DNA of 5,712 nucleotides from Desulfobacteraceae bacterium UBA2230 (GCA_002348005.1 DDYQ01000189.1:810-6521); one strand, 5' to 3'; shown: positions 1 to 5,712, counted from the first letter of the stretch. Translations and numbers: made by a program. Notes: generated from the letters alone by a model not told the origin.

Positions 1-213
1 GACTGCCACTACATCAACGGCAACTTCAAAGCCCGCCGGCGCATCAAATTGCTTCAGGAAATCCTGCCCAAGTTCGGTTTCGCGCCCGAACGGCTGCGCC
101 TGACCTGGATCGGTGCCAGCGACGGTATCCAGTTCGCCGAAACGATGCGCACCCTTGTCGGTCAGCTAAAGGCCCTGGGGCCCAATCCGGTTAAGCTGGA
201 GATGGCGGTCTGA
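1..213 (+). CDS. mvhD: MvhD-type hydrogenase/Hdr electron-transfer iron-sulfur subunit, C-terminal part
   Basis: Frame 1 is open from the window edge to TGA at 211-213 and gives the last 70 residues. The fragment begins DCHYINGNFKARRR, which matches the conserved DCHY-x2-GN stretch of MvhD/FlxD-type proteins, followed by a WIGASDG segment corresponding to the WISASEG motif of the family. MvhD proteins are usually about 130-150 residues, so roughly half is missing upstream, including most of the [2Fe-2S] cysteines; only the Cys of DCHY is visible. In methanogens and Desulfobacterota this cytoplasmic subunit passes electrons between a donor enzyme (hydrogenase, formate dehydrogenase or an NADH module) and HdrA. 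Its place just upstream of FrhB-like and hdrA genes fits that role. The 5' end is cut by the window. It could also be the C-terminal domain of a larger MvhD fusion, which cannot be excluded here. Confidence 0.9.
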   Translation, partial: DCHYINGNFKARRRIKLLQEILPKFGFAPERLRLTWIGASDGIQFAETMRTLVGQLKALGPNPVKLEMAV

Positions 214-242
214 GCCGCGCAGGCCCTGCCGGGAGTATCAAG

Positions 243-248
243 AAGGAG
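243..248 (+). promoter_or_regulatory. Ribosome binding site of the FrhB-like gene
   Basis: AAGGAG lies 9 bases before the ATG at 258, in the 44-base gap after the mvhD stop. It is a near-perfect Shine-Dalgarno sequence and fixes the start of the FrhB-like gene. The gap is too short to hold a recognisable promoter and terminator pair, so co-transcription with mvhD is likely. Confidence 0.8.
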
Positions 249-257
249 ACGGTTGCG

Positions 258-1412
258 ATGAAAACGGCCCAAATCGATGTACACGACCACGACCTGCTCG
301 CCGCCTTGCGGAATCTGGCCCGCCTGGTTCTGGCGCAAGAAGGGATCGAGGCAATTCTGGTGCCCCGCCGCCTGCCGCTGAAGAGCATGGTGATGCCGGC
401 GCTGGTGAGCGACCCGGAAGGTCTGGCGGAAATGGACCCGCTGGCGCCGGCCTTCGCGTTGAACGCCGCCCGCATGGTCTCGCGGTTGACGCGCAAACCG
501 TCAGGCGGCCGACTGGCGGTCATGCTGCGGCCCTGCGAAATCCGGGCCTTCATCGAACTGGTCAAACTGAACCAGGGGCGCCTGGATGACCTGCTGATCA
601 TCGGCACGGACTGCCTGGGAGCGTATCCGAACAAAGACTATATCCGCTTTGCCGAAACCACCGGGGCCGACTCGACGCGCGCCTTTTACCAGGCGGTCCT
701 GGGTCCCGGCGGTGCCGCCAAAGAGGGCCTCTCCTTAGCGCCGGCCTGCCGAGCCTGCGAAGCACCCGTGCCCGACGGCGCCGATCTCGCGGTAATGCTC
801 TTCGGCGTGCCCACCGACTATCAGATCGTAATCCAGGCGCAGAGCGAAAAAGGAGCCGAAATGCTCGACCGCATCGCTCTGAAGGCCGCCCAGGTGCCGG
901 AGCAGCGCGCCGACGCCGTGGCCAGACTGATCGAGCAAAAGGTGCTGTACCGTGACGGGATGTTTTTAAAAACCCGCGCGGCCGTTGAAAGCCCGGCCAA
1001 GCTGAACGCCTACCTGGCCGCGTGCGTCAACTGCTACAACTGTCGGGTGGCCTGCCCGGTGTGCTATTGCCGTGAATGTGTCTTCGTCACCGACGTGTTC
1101 GATCACGAACCGGCCCAATACCTTGCCTGGGCGCGACGCAAGGGCACGCTCAAGATGCCCACGGACACCTTGTTTTACCATTTGACGCGCCTGGCCCACA
1201 TGAGTACGGCCTGCGTGGGGTGCGGCCAGTGTTCCAACGCCTGCCCCAACGACATCCCGGTCATGGAGCTGTTCCGCACGATCGCGCACCGCACCCAGGC
1301 TGCTTTCGATTATCGTGCCGGCGCGAATGTGGGACAAAAGCCCCCCTTGACCGAATTCCGTGAAAAAGAGTTCGAAGAGGTGGTGGGCATCGGGTGCCGG
1401 GCGGCTGGATGA
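258..1412 (+). CDS. FrhB/FdhB-like coenzyme F420 hydrogenase/dehydrogenase beta-subunit family protein with two [4Fe-4S] clusters
   Basis: A complete 384-residue protein. The N-terminal two thirds resemble the FrhB/FdhB family. They contain a RPCEIRAFIELVKL segment (C93), GTDCLGAY (C119) and CRAC (C164, C167), cysteines likely to bind the cluster near a flavin. The C-terminal part carries two ferredoxin-type motifs: C256/C259/C262/C266 followed by Pro, and C319/C322/C325/C329 followed by Pro. Between them, CPVCYCREC adds C269, C271 and C274. There is no signal peptide or membrane segment, so it is cytoplasmic. Family members oxidise or reduce F420, formate-derived or other electron carriers through FAD. 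Here it probably exchanges electrons with MvhD/HdrA, being located between them. The real donor is unknown: F420 use is uncommon in bacterial sulfate reducers. An AsrA/FlxB-like role is a less likely alternative. The last four bases (1409-1412, ATGA) contain a possible but weakly supported upstream start for hdrA. Confidence 0.85.
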   Translation: MKTAQIDVHDHDLLAALRNLARLVLAQEGIEAILVPRRLPLKSMVMPALVSDPEGLAEMDPLAPAFALNAARMVSRLTRKPSGGRLAVMLRPCEIRAFIELVKLNQGRLDDLLIIGTDCLGAYPNKDYIRFAETTGADSTRAFYQAVLGPGGAAKEGLSLAPACRACEAPVPDGADLAVMLFGVPTDYQIVIQAQSEKGAEMLDRIALKAAQVPEQRADAVARLIEQKVLYRDGMFLKTRAAVESPAKLNAYLAACVNCYNCRVACPVCYCRECVFVTDVFDHEPAQYLAWARRKGTLKMPTDTLFYHLTRLAHMSTACVGCGQCSNACPNDIPVMELFRTIAHRTQAAFDYRAGANVGQKPPLTEFREKEFEEVVGIGCRAAG

Positions 1413-1430
1413 ACCCGGAGAGCCTGCGGG

Positions 1431-1437
1431 GGAAGGA
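1431..1437 (+). promoter_or_regulatory. Ribosome binding site deciding the hdrA start
   Basis: GGAAGGA lies 10 bases before the ATG at 1448. Three upstream in-frame starts exist: GTG 1394, ATG 1409 (overlapping the previous stop as ATGA) and ATG 1439. The first two have no good Shine-Dalgarno at normal spacing. ATG 1439 has this purine run almost touching it, although GGGGGA at 1428-1433 could serve it weakly. The 1448 start places the FAD-binding GAGIGG motif at residue 12, as expected for an HdrA unit lacking the N-terminal domain. Confidence 0.55.
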
Positions 1438-1447
1438 AATGGCAACC

Positions 1448-4400
1448 ATGCAGCAAAAGATCGGCAAAGCCCTGGTTATCGGTGCCGGCATCGGCGGCAT
1501 TCGTTCGGCCCTGGATCTTGCGGAGACCGGCATCCAGGTGACCCTGATCGAGCGCGCGCCGCATATCGGCGGTTTGCTGGCGCAACTCGATTACCAGTTT
1601 CCCAGCAACCATTGCGGCATGTGCCGCATGCTGCCGCTGTTGAATCGGGACGCCGGCTCCCAATTCTGCCTGCGAAAAGGGTTGTTTCACGACAACATCG
1701 AGATTCTCACCGGAACCGAGGTTTCGGCCATGTCGGGCGAGGCGGGGCATTTCACGGTGCGTCTGCGCCGCATGCCCACCTGGGTCGATCCCTTGCGGTG
1801 CGTCGGCTGCGGCCTGTGCAGCGCGGTCTGCCCGGTCTCGATCGCGGACCCCTTCAATCAGGGGCTCTCGCAATGCAAAGCCATCCACCTGCCCGTACCG
1901 CACGCCATCCCCAATCCCTACATCATCGATCAAACGGCCTGCACGCGCTGTGGGTCGTGCGTAGAGATCTGTCCGACCCAGGCCATCGAACTGGGCGCCG
2001 ACCGACGCGCCGAGTTCCGCATCCTGGTGGTGGACGACGAACCCGCCGTGCGTGACTCGCTGCGCGAGTGGCTGCTCAACGATGGGTTCCCTTCCGTGGC
2101 GATGGCCGAGTCAGGCTCCCGGGCACTGGAACTGCTGGCGCAGGCGCCGTACCATCTACTGCTCACCGACATTAAAATGCCGGGCATGGACGGGGTCGAA
2201 CTGCTCGAAAAGGCACGCGATCTCTACCCGCAGCTGGCCGTGTTGATGATGACGGCCTATGCCACCGTGGAAACAGCTGTGGCGGCCATGAAGATCGGTG
2301 CCCGCGATTACTTCATGAAACCATTCGATCCGGCGGCCATCCTGCCCCTGATTGCACGCATCTATGCGGAACGGGAGGCGGCCGCCGACCGCGAGATTGA
2401 GGTCAACGCCGTCATCGTCGCCGGCGGCACCGATTTTTTCCACCCGGCCCAGGGAACCAATACCTACGGGTACGGCCATTCGCCGCACGTGATCACCAAC
2501 CTGGAACTGGAGCGCATCCTCAGCCATGGCGGTCCGGGGTGCGGCGCGCTGGTGCGGCCGGCCGACGGCAAACCGATCCGCAAAATCGCCTGGATGCAGT
2601 GCGTGGGATCGCGCGATCTCCAGGTGGGGGCCGATTTCTGCTCTTCGATCTGCTGTATGACCTCGGTCAAGGAGGCCATGCTGGTCAAGGAGCGCTCCGC
2701 CGGCGCAGCCGATACCGCCATCTTCCACATGGATATGCGCACCTGGGGCAAAGGCTTTCAGCGTTACCGGGACCGCGCGGCCGAAGCATACGGCGTGCGT
2801 TTCGAGCGCGCCCGCATCCACTCCATCAGCCCGCACCCGCATAGTGGAGATCCCACGATCCGGGCGGTGGGGCTGGACGGCACGCTCCACGAGGAAGCCT
2901 TCGATCTGGTGGTGCTGGCCCTGGGACAGCGGCCCGCCCGTGACACCCTGCAGTTGGCCCAAACTCTGGACGTCTCACTGGACCCCCGCGGTTTCTTCGA
3001 AACCCGACCGTTTGCACCGGCCTGTTCGCCCAAAGAGGGCGTTTTCCTGAGCGGCACCGCCGCAGGGCAAAAAGATATCGGCGAGGCGATTCTGACCGCC
3101 TCGGCCGCCGCGGCCCAGGCGGGGCGATTGATCCACGCCGCGGGCGGCAGCCTGGCGGAGGTGGCGGCCACGCCCACGGTTGGCGCAAGTGTGCTGCAGG
3201 ATCCACCGCGGGTGCTGGTTGCATTGTGCGCTTGCGGCAACCGGTTGACGGCCCCGCAGCGGGAGCGGCTGACGTCCGACCTGAAAATCGATCCGGCCGT
3301 GGCGCAGGTCGTGACCGTCGACCGACTGTGCACGCAGGCCGGATGGCAAGCGCTCGAGGAGCAGGCTGTCGGCGCCAAATTCAACCGGATATTGATCGGG
3401 GCCTGCCATCCCTATCTCTTTATCCGCAAACTGAAGGAACTGTCCGGGCGCGTTGCCTTGCCGCAACATTTGCTCGAGGCGGTGGACCTGGGGATCTTTC
3501 AATCGATTTCCGGAGAGCAGCCGGCCGGATTGAATGCGAGCCGCAGCGACAGACTTTACGAACTCGCGGCGGGCCTGGCGCGCTTGAAGCATGCCGATCC
3601 TCAGCCCCTGCCCGGCCGGGCGGTGATTCAACGTGCCCTGGTGGTGGGCGGCGGCATCGCCGGCATGCAGGCGGCCGTAACCATCGCCGACATGGGATTC
3701 GATGTGGAGTTAATCGAAAAAGAACCCCGACTGGGCGGCAACCTGCACTGGCTGCATCGAACCCTGGATCAGCAGCTCACGGCCCCTGTACTGCAGGCGC
3801 TGACCCGCACCACAGAGCAACACCCGCACATCCAGGTGCATACCGAAAGCACGGTCATCAGCGCCCGCGGCCAGGCAGGAGATTTCCAGAGCGTTGTCCG
3901 CGACGGCCAGGGCGCCTGCCTGACCATCGCACATGGCGCTGTAATTCTGGCCACGGGCGGCGATGAAGCACAGACCGATCAGTACGGCCACGGAACCCAC
4001 GCCAACATCGTGACCCAGAAGGCACTGGAGCGCGAAATGGCGGATCCCTCCTACGATCCGCAGGGTTTGAATACCGTGGTGATGATCCAGTGCGTCGGAT
4101 CGCGGGAGGCGCCGCGCAACTACTGCAGCCGCATCTGCTGCCCCACCAGTCTCAAACAGGCCCTGCGCCTGAAACAGGATAACCCCGGGAGCAGTGTCTT
4201 CATCATCTACCGTGACATGATGAGCTGCGGCTTCAGCGAACACTACTTTACGCTGGCCCGTCAGGCAGGCGTAATTTTCATTTCCTACGACCCGGCATTC
4301 AAACCGGATGTAAAGGCCGCGGATGACAAAACGGTATGGGTCCGGACGCGCGACCCGATCGTCGGCCGGGTCGTAGAGATCGCCGCCGACCTCGTGGTGC

Positions 4401-4918
4401 TGGCCACCGGCGTGGTGCCCCATTTGCCTGAGCCGCTGGCCGCAGCATACGGCGCCGCCTGCGACGTGGACGGATTCTTTCAGGAGGCTGAATCCAAGTG
4501 GCGGCCAGTGGACAGTCTGAAAGAGGGGGTCTTTGCCTGCGGCCTGGCCCTTGCGCCGTATAATCTGGAGGGGGCAATCGCCAGCGGTCAGGCCGCGGCG
4601 CAGCGCGCCCTGCGCGTGCTGGTGCATCGGGAGCTGCCGGCCGGACGGCATTCGGCCCGGGTACGCGAAAGCCTGTGCGCGGTGTGTGGCCGCTGCGTCG
4701 AGGCCTGTGTTTTCAACGCCCGCTGGATCGATCCGGAAGACAATCGCGTACAGATCGACCCGGCCGCCTGCCAGGGCTGCGGCGCCTGCGCGGCGGTTTG
4801 CCCCAACGGCGCCGCTGTTGTCTGCGGTCAGTTCAAACCGCAGATGCTGGCGACGATCGACGCCGCAGTCGGGTTTAATGGGCTGTCCGGGGTGCTTGGA
4901 ACCGCAACCCAATGTTAA
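1448..4918 (+). CDS. hdrA: Double-unit HdrA (heterodisulfide reductase subunit A) with an embedded response-regulator receiver domain
   Basis: About 1156 residues; ATG 1439 would add three. HdrA is the FAD-containing bifurcating subunit of cytoplasmic Hdr complexes. Unit 1 has GAGIGG at 12-17, the HdrA cysteine pair C56/C59, an inserted ferredoxin domain (C118/C121/C124/C128 and C165/C168/C171/C175), a receiver domain (about 190-310), the resumed FAD domain from about 316, and QCVGSRD with C385, C398, C402 and C403. A second HdrA unit follows. Its N-terminal domain has C594, C596, C628 and C653. A second FAD motif GGGIAG lies at 734-739, then QCVGSRE with C882, C893, C897 and C898. Two C-terminal ferredoxin motifs end it (C1077/C1080/C1083/C1087 and C1108/C1111/C1114/C1118). 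Unit 2 lacks both the ferredoxin insertion and the C56/C59-type pair. Long bacterial HdrAs are about 1000-1030 residues; the excess equals the receiver. It is flanked by FrhB-like/mvhD and hdrC/hdrB in one operon. The HdrA call is secure; control by phosphorylation is inference. Confidence 0.95.
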   Translation: MQQKIGKALVIGAGIGGIRSALDLAETGIQVTLIERAPHIGGLLAQLDYQFPSNHCGMCRMLPLLNRDAGSQFCLRKGLFHDNIEILTGTEVSAMSGEAGHFTVRLRRMPTWVDPLRCVGCGLCSAVCPVSIADPFNQGLSQCKAIHLPVPHAIPNPYIIDQTACTRCGSCVEICPTQAIELGADRRAEFRILVVDDEPAVRDSLREWLLNDGFPSVAMAESGSRALELLAQAPYHLLLTDIKMPGMDGVELLEKARDLYPQLAVLMMTAYATVETAVAAMKIGARDYFMKPFDPAAILPLIARIYAEREAAADREIEVNAVIVAGGTDFFHPAQGTNTYGYGHSPHVITNLELERILSHGGPGCGALVRPADGKPIRKIAWMQCVGSRDLQVGADFCSSICCMTSVKEAMLVKERSAGAADTAIFHMDMRTWGKGFQRYRDRAAEAYGVRFERARIHSISPHPHSGDPTIRAVGLDGTLHEEAFDLVVLALGQRPARDTLQLAQTLDVSLDPRGFFETRPFAPACSPKEGVFLSGTAAGQKDIGEAILTASAAAAQAGRLIHAAGGSLAEVAATPTVGASVLQDPPRVLVALCACGNRLTAPQRERLTSDLKIDPAVAQVVTVDRLCTQAGWQALEEQAVGAKFNRILIGACHPYLFIRKLKELSGRVALPQHLLEAVDLGIFQSISGEQPAGLNASRSDRLYELAAGLARLKHADPQPLPGRAVIQRALVVGGGIAGMQAAVTIADMGFDVELIEKEPRLGGNLHWLHRTLDQQLTAPVLQALTRTTEQHPHIQVHTESTVISARGQAGDFQSVVRDGQGACLTIAHGAVILATGGDEAQTDQYGHGTHANIVTQKALEREMADPSYDPQGLNTVVMIQCVGSREAPRNYCSRICCPTSLKQALRLKQDNPGSSVFIIYRDMMSCGFSEHYFTLARQAGVIFISYDPAFKPDVKAADDKTVWVRTRDPIVGRVVEIAADLVVLATGVVPHLPEPLAAAYGAACDVDGFFQEAESKWRPVDSLKEGVFACGLALAPYNLEGAIASGQAAAQRALRVLVHRELPAGRHSARVRESLCAVCGRCVEACVFNARWIDPEDNRVQIDPAACQGCGACAAVCPNGAAVVCGQFKPQMLATIDAAVGFNGLSGVLGTATQC
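1796..1987 (+). other. Region coding the inserted 2x[4Fe-4S] ferredoxin domain of HdrA unit 1
   Basis: This part of hdrA encodes CVGCGLCSAVCP (C118, C121, C124, C128) and CTRCGSCVEICP (C165, C168, C171, C175). This ferredoxin domain is a normal insertion within the thioredoxin-reductase-like FAD domain of HdrA. It is thought to carry the low-potential electron branch. In ordinary HdrA the chain returns directly to the FAD fold after the second motif; here it runs into a receiver domain first. Confidence 0.9.
1996..2004 (+). repeat. 9-bp direct repeat, left copy, flanking the receiver insertion
   Basis: CGCCGACCG occurs here and again at 2383-2391, 387 bases (129 codons) apart and in the same codon phase, encoding Ala-Asp-Arg (residues 184-186 and 313-315). 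The two copies bracket the receiver domain. Shorter versions (CGCCGAC) occur elsewhere in this GC-rich window, so chance is possible. Confidence 0.45.
2015..2377 (+). other. Region coding the NtrC-type receiver (REC) domain nested inside HdrA
   Basis: Residues about 190-310 of HdrA start FRILVVDDEPAVRDSLREW and form a full receiver fold. The acidic pair is D196/D197, the phospho-acceptor is D241 in LLLTDIKMPGMDG, the switch Thr is T269 in MMTAYATVETA, the aromatic switch residue is Y288 and the invariant Lys is K291 in DYFMKPFD. The spacing T269-Y288-K291 (19 and 3) and D241-T269 (28) equals that in NtrC. Reading frame and codon use continue smoothly on both sides, so this is a true in-frame domain rather than an assembly join. 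There is no DNA-binding, AAA+ or other classic output domain; the output would be HdrA itself. No histidine kinase is in the window. Confidence 0.95.
2383..2391 (+). repeat. 9-bp direct repeat, right copy, flanking the receiver insertion
   Basis: This is the second copy of CGCCGACCG, directly before the EIEVNAVIVAGG strand that resumes the FAD domain. Removing one repeat period would join CPTQAIELGADR to EIEVNAVIVAGG, which is how an ordinary HdrA continues after its inserted ferredoxin. Confidence 0.45.
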
Positions 4919-4922
4919 GGAG
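4917..4922 (+). promoter_or_regulatory. Ribosome binding site of hdrC, overlapping the hdrA stop codon
   Basis: AAGGAG shares its first two bases with the hdrA TAA stop (4916-4918) and sits 8 bases before the hdrC ATG at 4931. Ribosomes ending on hdrA would stand on this site, so translation of the two subunits is probably coupled. Confidence 0.8.
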
Positions 4923-4930
4923 CACGTGAA

Positions 4931-5497
4931 ATGCACACCAAATCCACCTGGGCGCCGCAGCCTGCTGACCGGCAACTGGAGAAAGTGCGCTGCATGGTCA
5001 GGTCCTGTATTCAGTGCGGGACCTGTTCGGGGTCGTGTCCAAACGAATTCGCCATGGAGCTGACGCCCCGTCACTTGTGGCGCATGGTGGCGATGGGGTG
5101 CGAAGCGGCCATATTTGCTTCACGGACCTTCACCCTGTGCTCGGCCTGCTATCAATGCACCTTGCGCTGCCCCAGAGGGTTGCCGCTCACCGAGGCCATG
5201 GCCCAATTGAAGCAGATAGCCGCCCACCGAAGAATTACGGTACATCGGCGCAGCACGATCTTTTACGCCAGCTTTCTGGAAAGTGTGCGACGGCACGGCC
5301 GTGTGCGGGAGATGGAATTCATGACCCTTTACTTCACCGGCATGCGCAATCCGCTGCTGCCCTTGAGTTTCAGCGCCCTGGGGGTGCGGCTGCTCTCCAA
5401 AGGCAAAGTGCACCTGCAGGTGCCGACCCGAGGCAGCGACAAGCTTGCGGGACTGTTCCGCAGGGTCGAAGAATTGGAGCACGCAGCGGGAATCTAA
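4931..5497 (+). CDS. hdrC: HdrC, heterodisulfide reductase iron-sulfur subunit C
   Basis: A complete 188-residue cytoplasmic protein, the usual HdrC size. It carries two ferredoxin-type [4Fe-4S] motifs: C26/C29/C32/C36 followed by Pro (CIQCGTCSGSCP) and C70/C73/C76/C80 followed by Pro (CSACYQCTLRCP). This is the characteristic HdrC pair, with the intervening helical segment containing LTPRHLWRMVAMG. The remaining C-terminal half, including PLLPLSFSALGVRLLSKGK, lacks further cysteines and is typical of the family; no transmembrane helices are evident, unlike membrane HdrE/DsrM-type partners. HdrC wires electrons from the HdrA flavin to the catalytic HdrB, whose gene follows 13 bases downstream. 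The start is well supported by AAGGAG at 4917-4922. A succinate dehydrogenase/GlpC-type iron-sulfur protein is a less likely alternative given the neighbours. Confidence 0.93.
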   Translation: MHTKSTWAPQPADRQLEKVRCMVRSCIQCGTCSGSCPNEFAMELTPRHLWRMVAMGCEAAIFASRTFTLCSACYQCTLRCPRGLPLTEAMAQLKQIAAHRRITVHRRSTIFYASFLESVRRHGRVREMEFMTLYFTGMRNPLLPLSFSALGVRLLSKGKVHLQVPTRGSDKLAGLFRRVEELEHAAGI

Positions 5498-5510
5498 GCA
5501 GGGAGAAGCC

Positions 5511-5712
5511 ATGCAATACCTATATTATCCCGGATGCTCGCTTGAAGGTACGGCCCGAGAATACCATGCCGCCACGCTGGCTTTCATGCGGGTTATGGGA
5601 AACGAACTGCTCGAGCTCGAAGACTGGACCTGCTGCGGCGCCAGTGCCGCCGAAGGCATCAGCACGCTGCTGGCCCTTTCGCTGTCGGCCCGCAACCTGG
5701 CCCTGGCCGAAC
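5511..5712 (+). CDS. hdrB: HdrB, heterodisulfide reductase catalytic subunit B, N-terminal part
   Basis: ATG 5511 is preceded by GGGAG at 5501-5505. The frame stays open to the window edge, giving 67 residues of a protein normally near 290. The start MQYLYYPGCSLEGTAREYH and the DWTCCGAS motif (C9, C41, C42) are the first half of a CCG domain (CX31-39CCX35-36CXXC). In HdrB, CCG domains hold the noncubane [4Fe-4S] clusters that cleave the disulfide substrate. In methanogens the substrate is CoM-S-S-CoB; in bacteria it is generally not established. The second half of this CCG motif, the second CCG domain and the stop lie beyond the window. The YPGCS and DWxCCGAS motifs make HdrB more likely than GlpC or LutA-type CCG proteins. 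Confidence 0.93.
   Translation, partial: MQYLYYPGCSLEGTAREYHAATLAFMRVMGNELLELEDWTCCGASAAEGISTLLALSLSARNLALAE

Noticed and set aside
214..257. Possible promoter or terminator between mvhD and the FrhB-like gene
   Set aside because: The gap is only 44 bases and has no hairpin followed by a T-run and no convincing -35/-10 pair; only the ribosome binding site is supported.
1310..1933. Minus-strand open frame of 207 codons across the FrhB-like/hdrA junction
   Set aside because: It is antisense to two real genes, has no recognisable domain, and its composition (Ala, Arg, Gly, His-rich) is typical of a shadow frame.
1360..2055. Plus-strand open frame of 231 codons overlapping the start of hdrA in another frame
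   Set aside because: It ends within the receiver-coding region and shows only an arginine/proline-rich shadow translation, whereas the hdrA frame has conserved cysteine motifs throughout.
1982..2407. The possibility that HdrA is a chimeric misassembly of a separate response-regulator gene with hdrA
   Set aside because: One frame runs unbroken across both borders, with no stop, start or ribosome binding site between. HdrA resumes at precisely the expected strand, and base composition looks uniform. A join error would be unlikely to preserve all this.
2156..2962. Minus-strand open frame of 268 codons opposite the receiver and FAD regions
   Set aside because: The plus strand encodes clear receiver and HdrA motifs here; the reverse translation has none.
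4923..4928. CACGTG palindrome just before hdrC as a possible operator
   Set aside because: A 6-base palindrome inside a 12-base gap between co-transcribed genes is readily expected by chance, with no neighbouring promoter elements.
3710..5074. A 454-codon open frame on the minus strand opposite hdrA and hdrC
   Set aside because: It lies antisense to securely identified conserved domains (second FAD domain, C-terminal ferredoxins, HdrC start). Its translation shows no recognisable motif. Long antisense frames are expected in GC-rich genes with strong third-position bias.

Overview
The window is a slice of one GC-rich, plus-strand operon. It encodes the core of a heterodisulfide-reductase-type (Hdr) flavin-based electron-bifurcating complex. 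Gene content (MvhD, an FrhB/FdhB-like iron-sulfur subunit, a long double-unit HdrA, HdrC, HdrB) and codon usage suggest an anaerobic bacterium, most likely a sulfate-reducing or syntrophic member of Desulfobacterota (the former Deltaproteobacteria). That taxonomic call is inference; no rRNA or other marker is present.

Layout: positions 1-213 are the C-terminal half of an MvhD-type electron-transfer subunit. Positions 258-1412 are a complete 384-residue FrhB/FdhB-like protein with two C-terminal ferredoxin-type clusters. Positions 1448-4918 are a complete, very large HdrA (about 1156 residues). Positions 4931-5497 are a complete HdrC. From 5511 to the window edge is the N-terminus of HdrB. Intergenic gaps are 44, 35, 12 and 13 bases, each with a Shine-Dalgarno-like sequence. 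No terminator or convincing internal promoter is visible, so the genes are probably co-transcribed from a promoter upstream of the window. No gap exceeds 300 bases.

By analogy with methanogen MvhADG-HdrABC and bacterial Hdr complexes, the FrhB-like protein and MvhD would exchange electrons with the HdrA flavin. HdrA would split pairs between a low-potential ferredoxin route and a high-potential route through HdrC to the disulfide-active HdrB. The electron donor and the disulfide (or other) substrate cannot be read from this window.

The outstanding feature is inside HdrA. A complete NtrC-type response-regulator receiver domain (about residues 190-310) is nested between the inserted ferredoxin domain and the second part of the first FAD domain. 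All the usual phosphorylation residues are present (D196, D197, D241, T269, Y288, K291). A 9-bp direct repeat, 387 bp apart and in frame, brackets the domain; removing one repeat period would leave an ordinary long bacterial HdrA of about 1027 residues. This suggests an electron-bifurcating enzyme under direct phosphorelay control, which is the best candidate here for an undescribed system.
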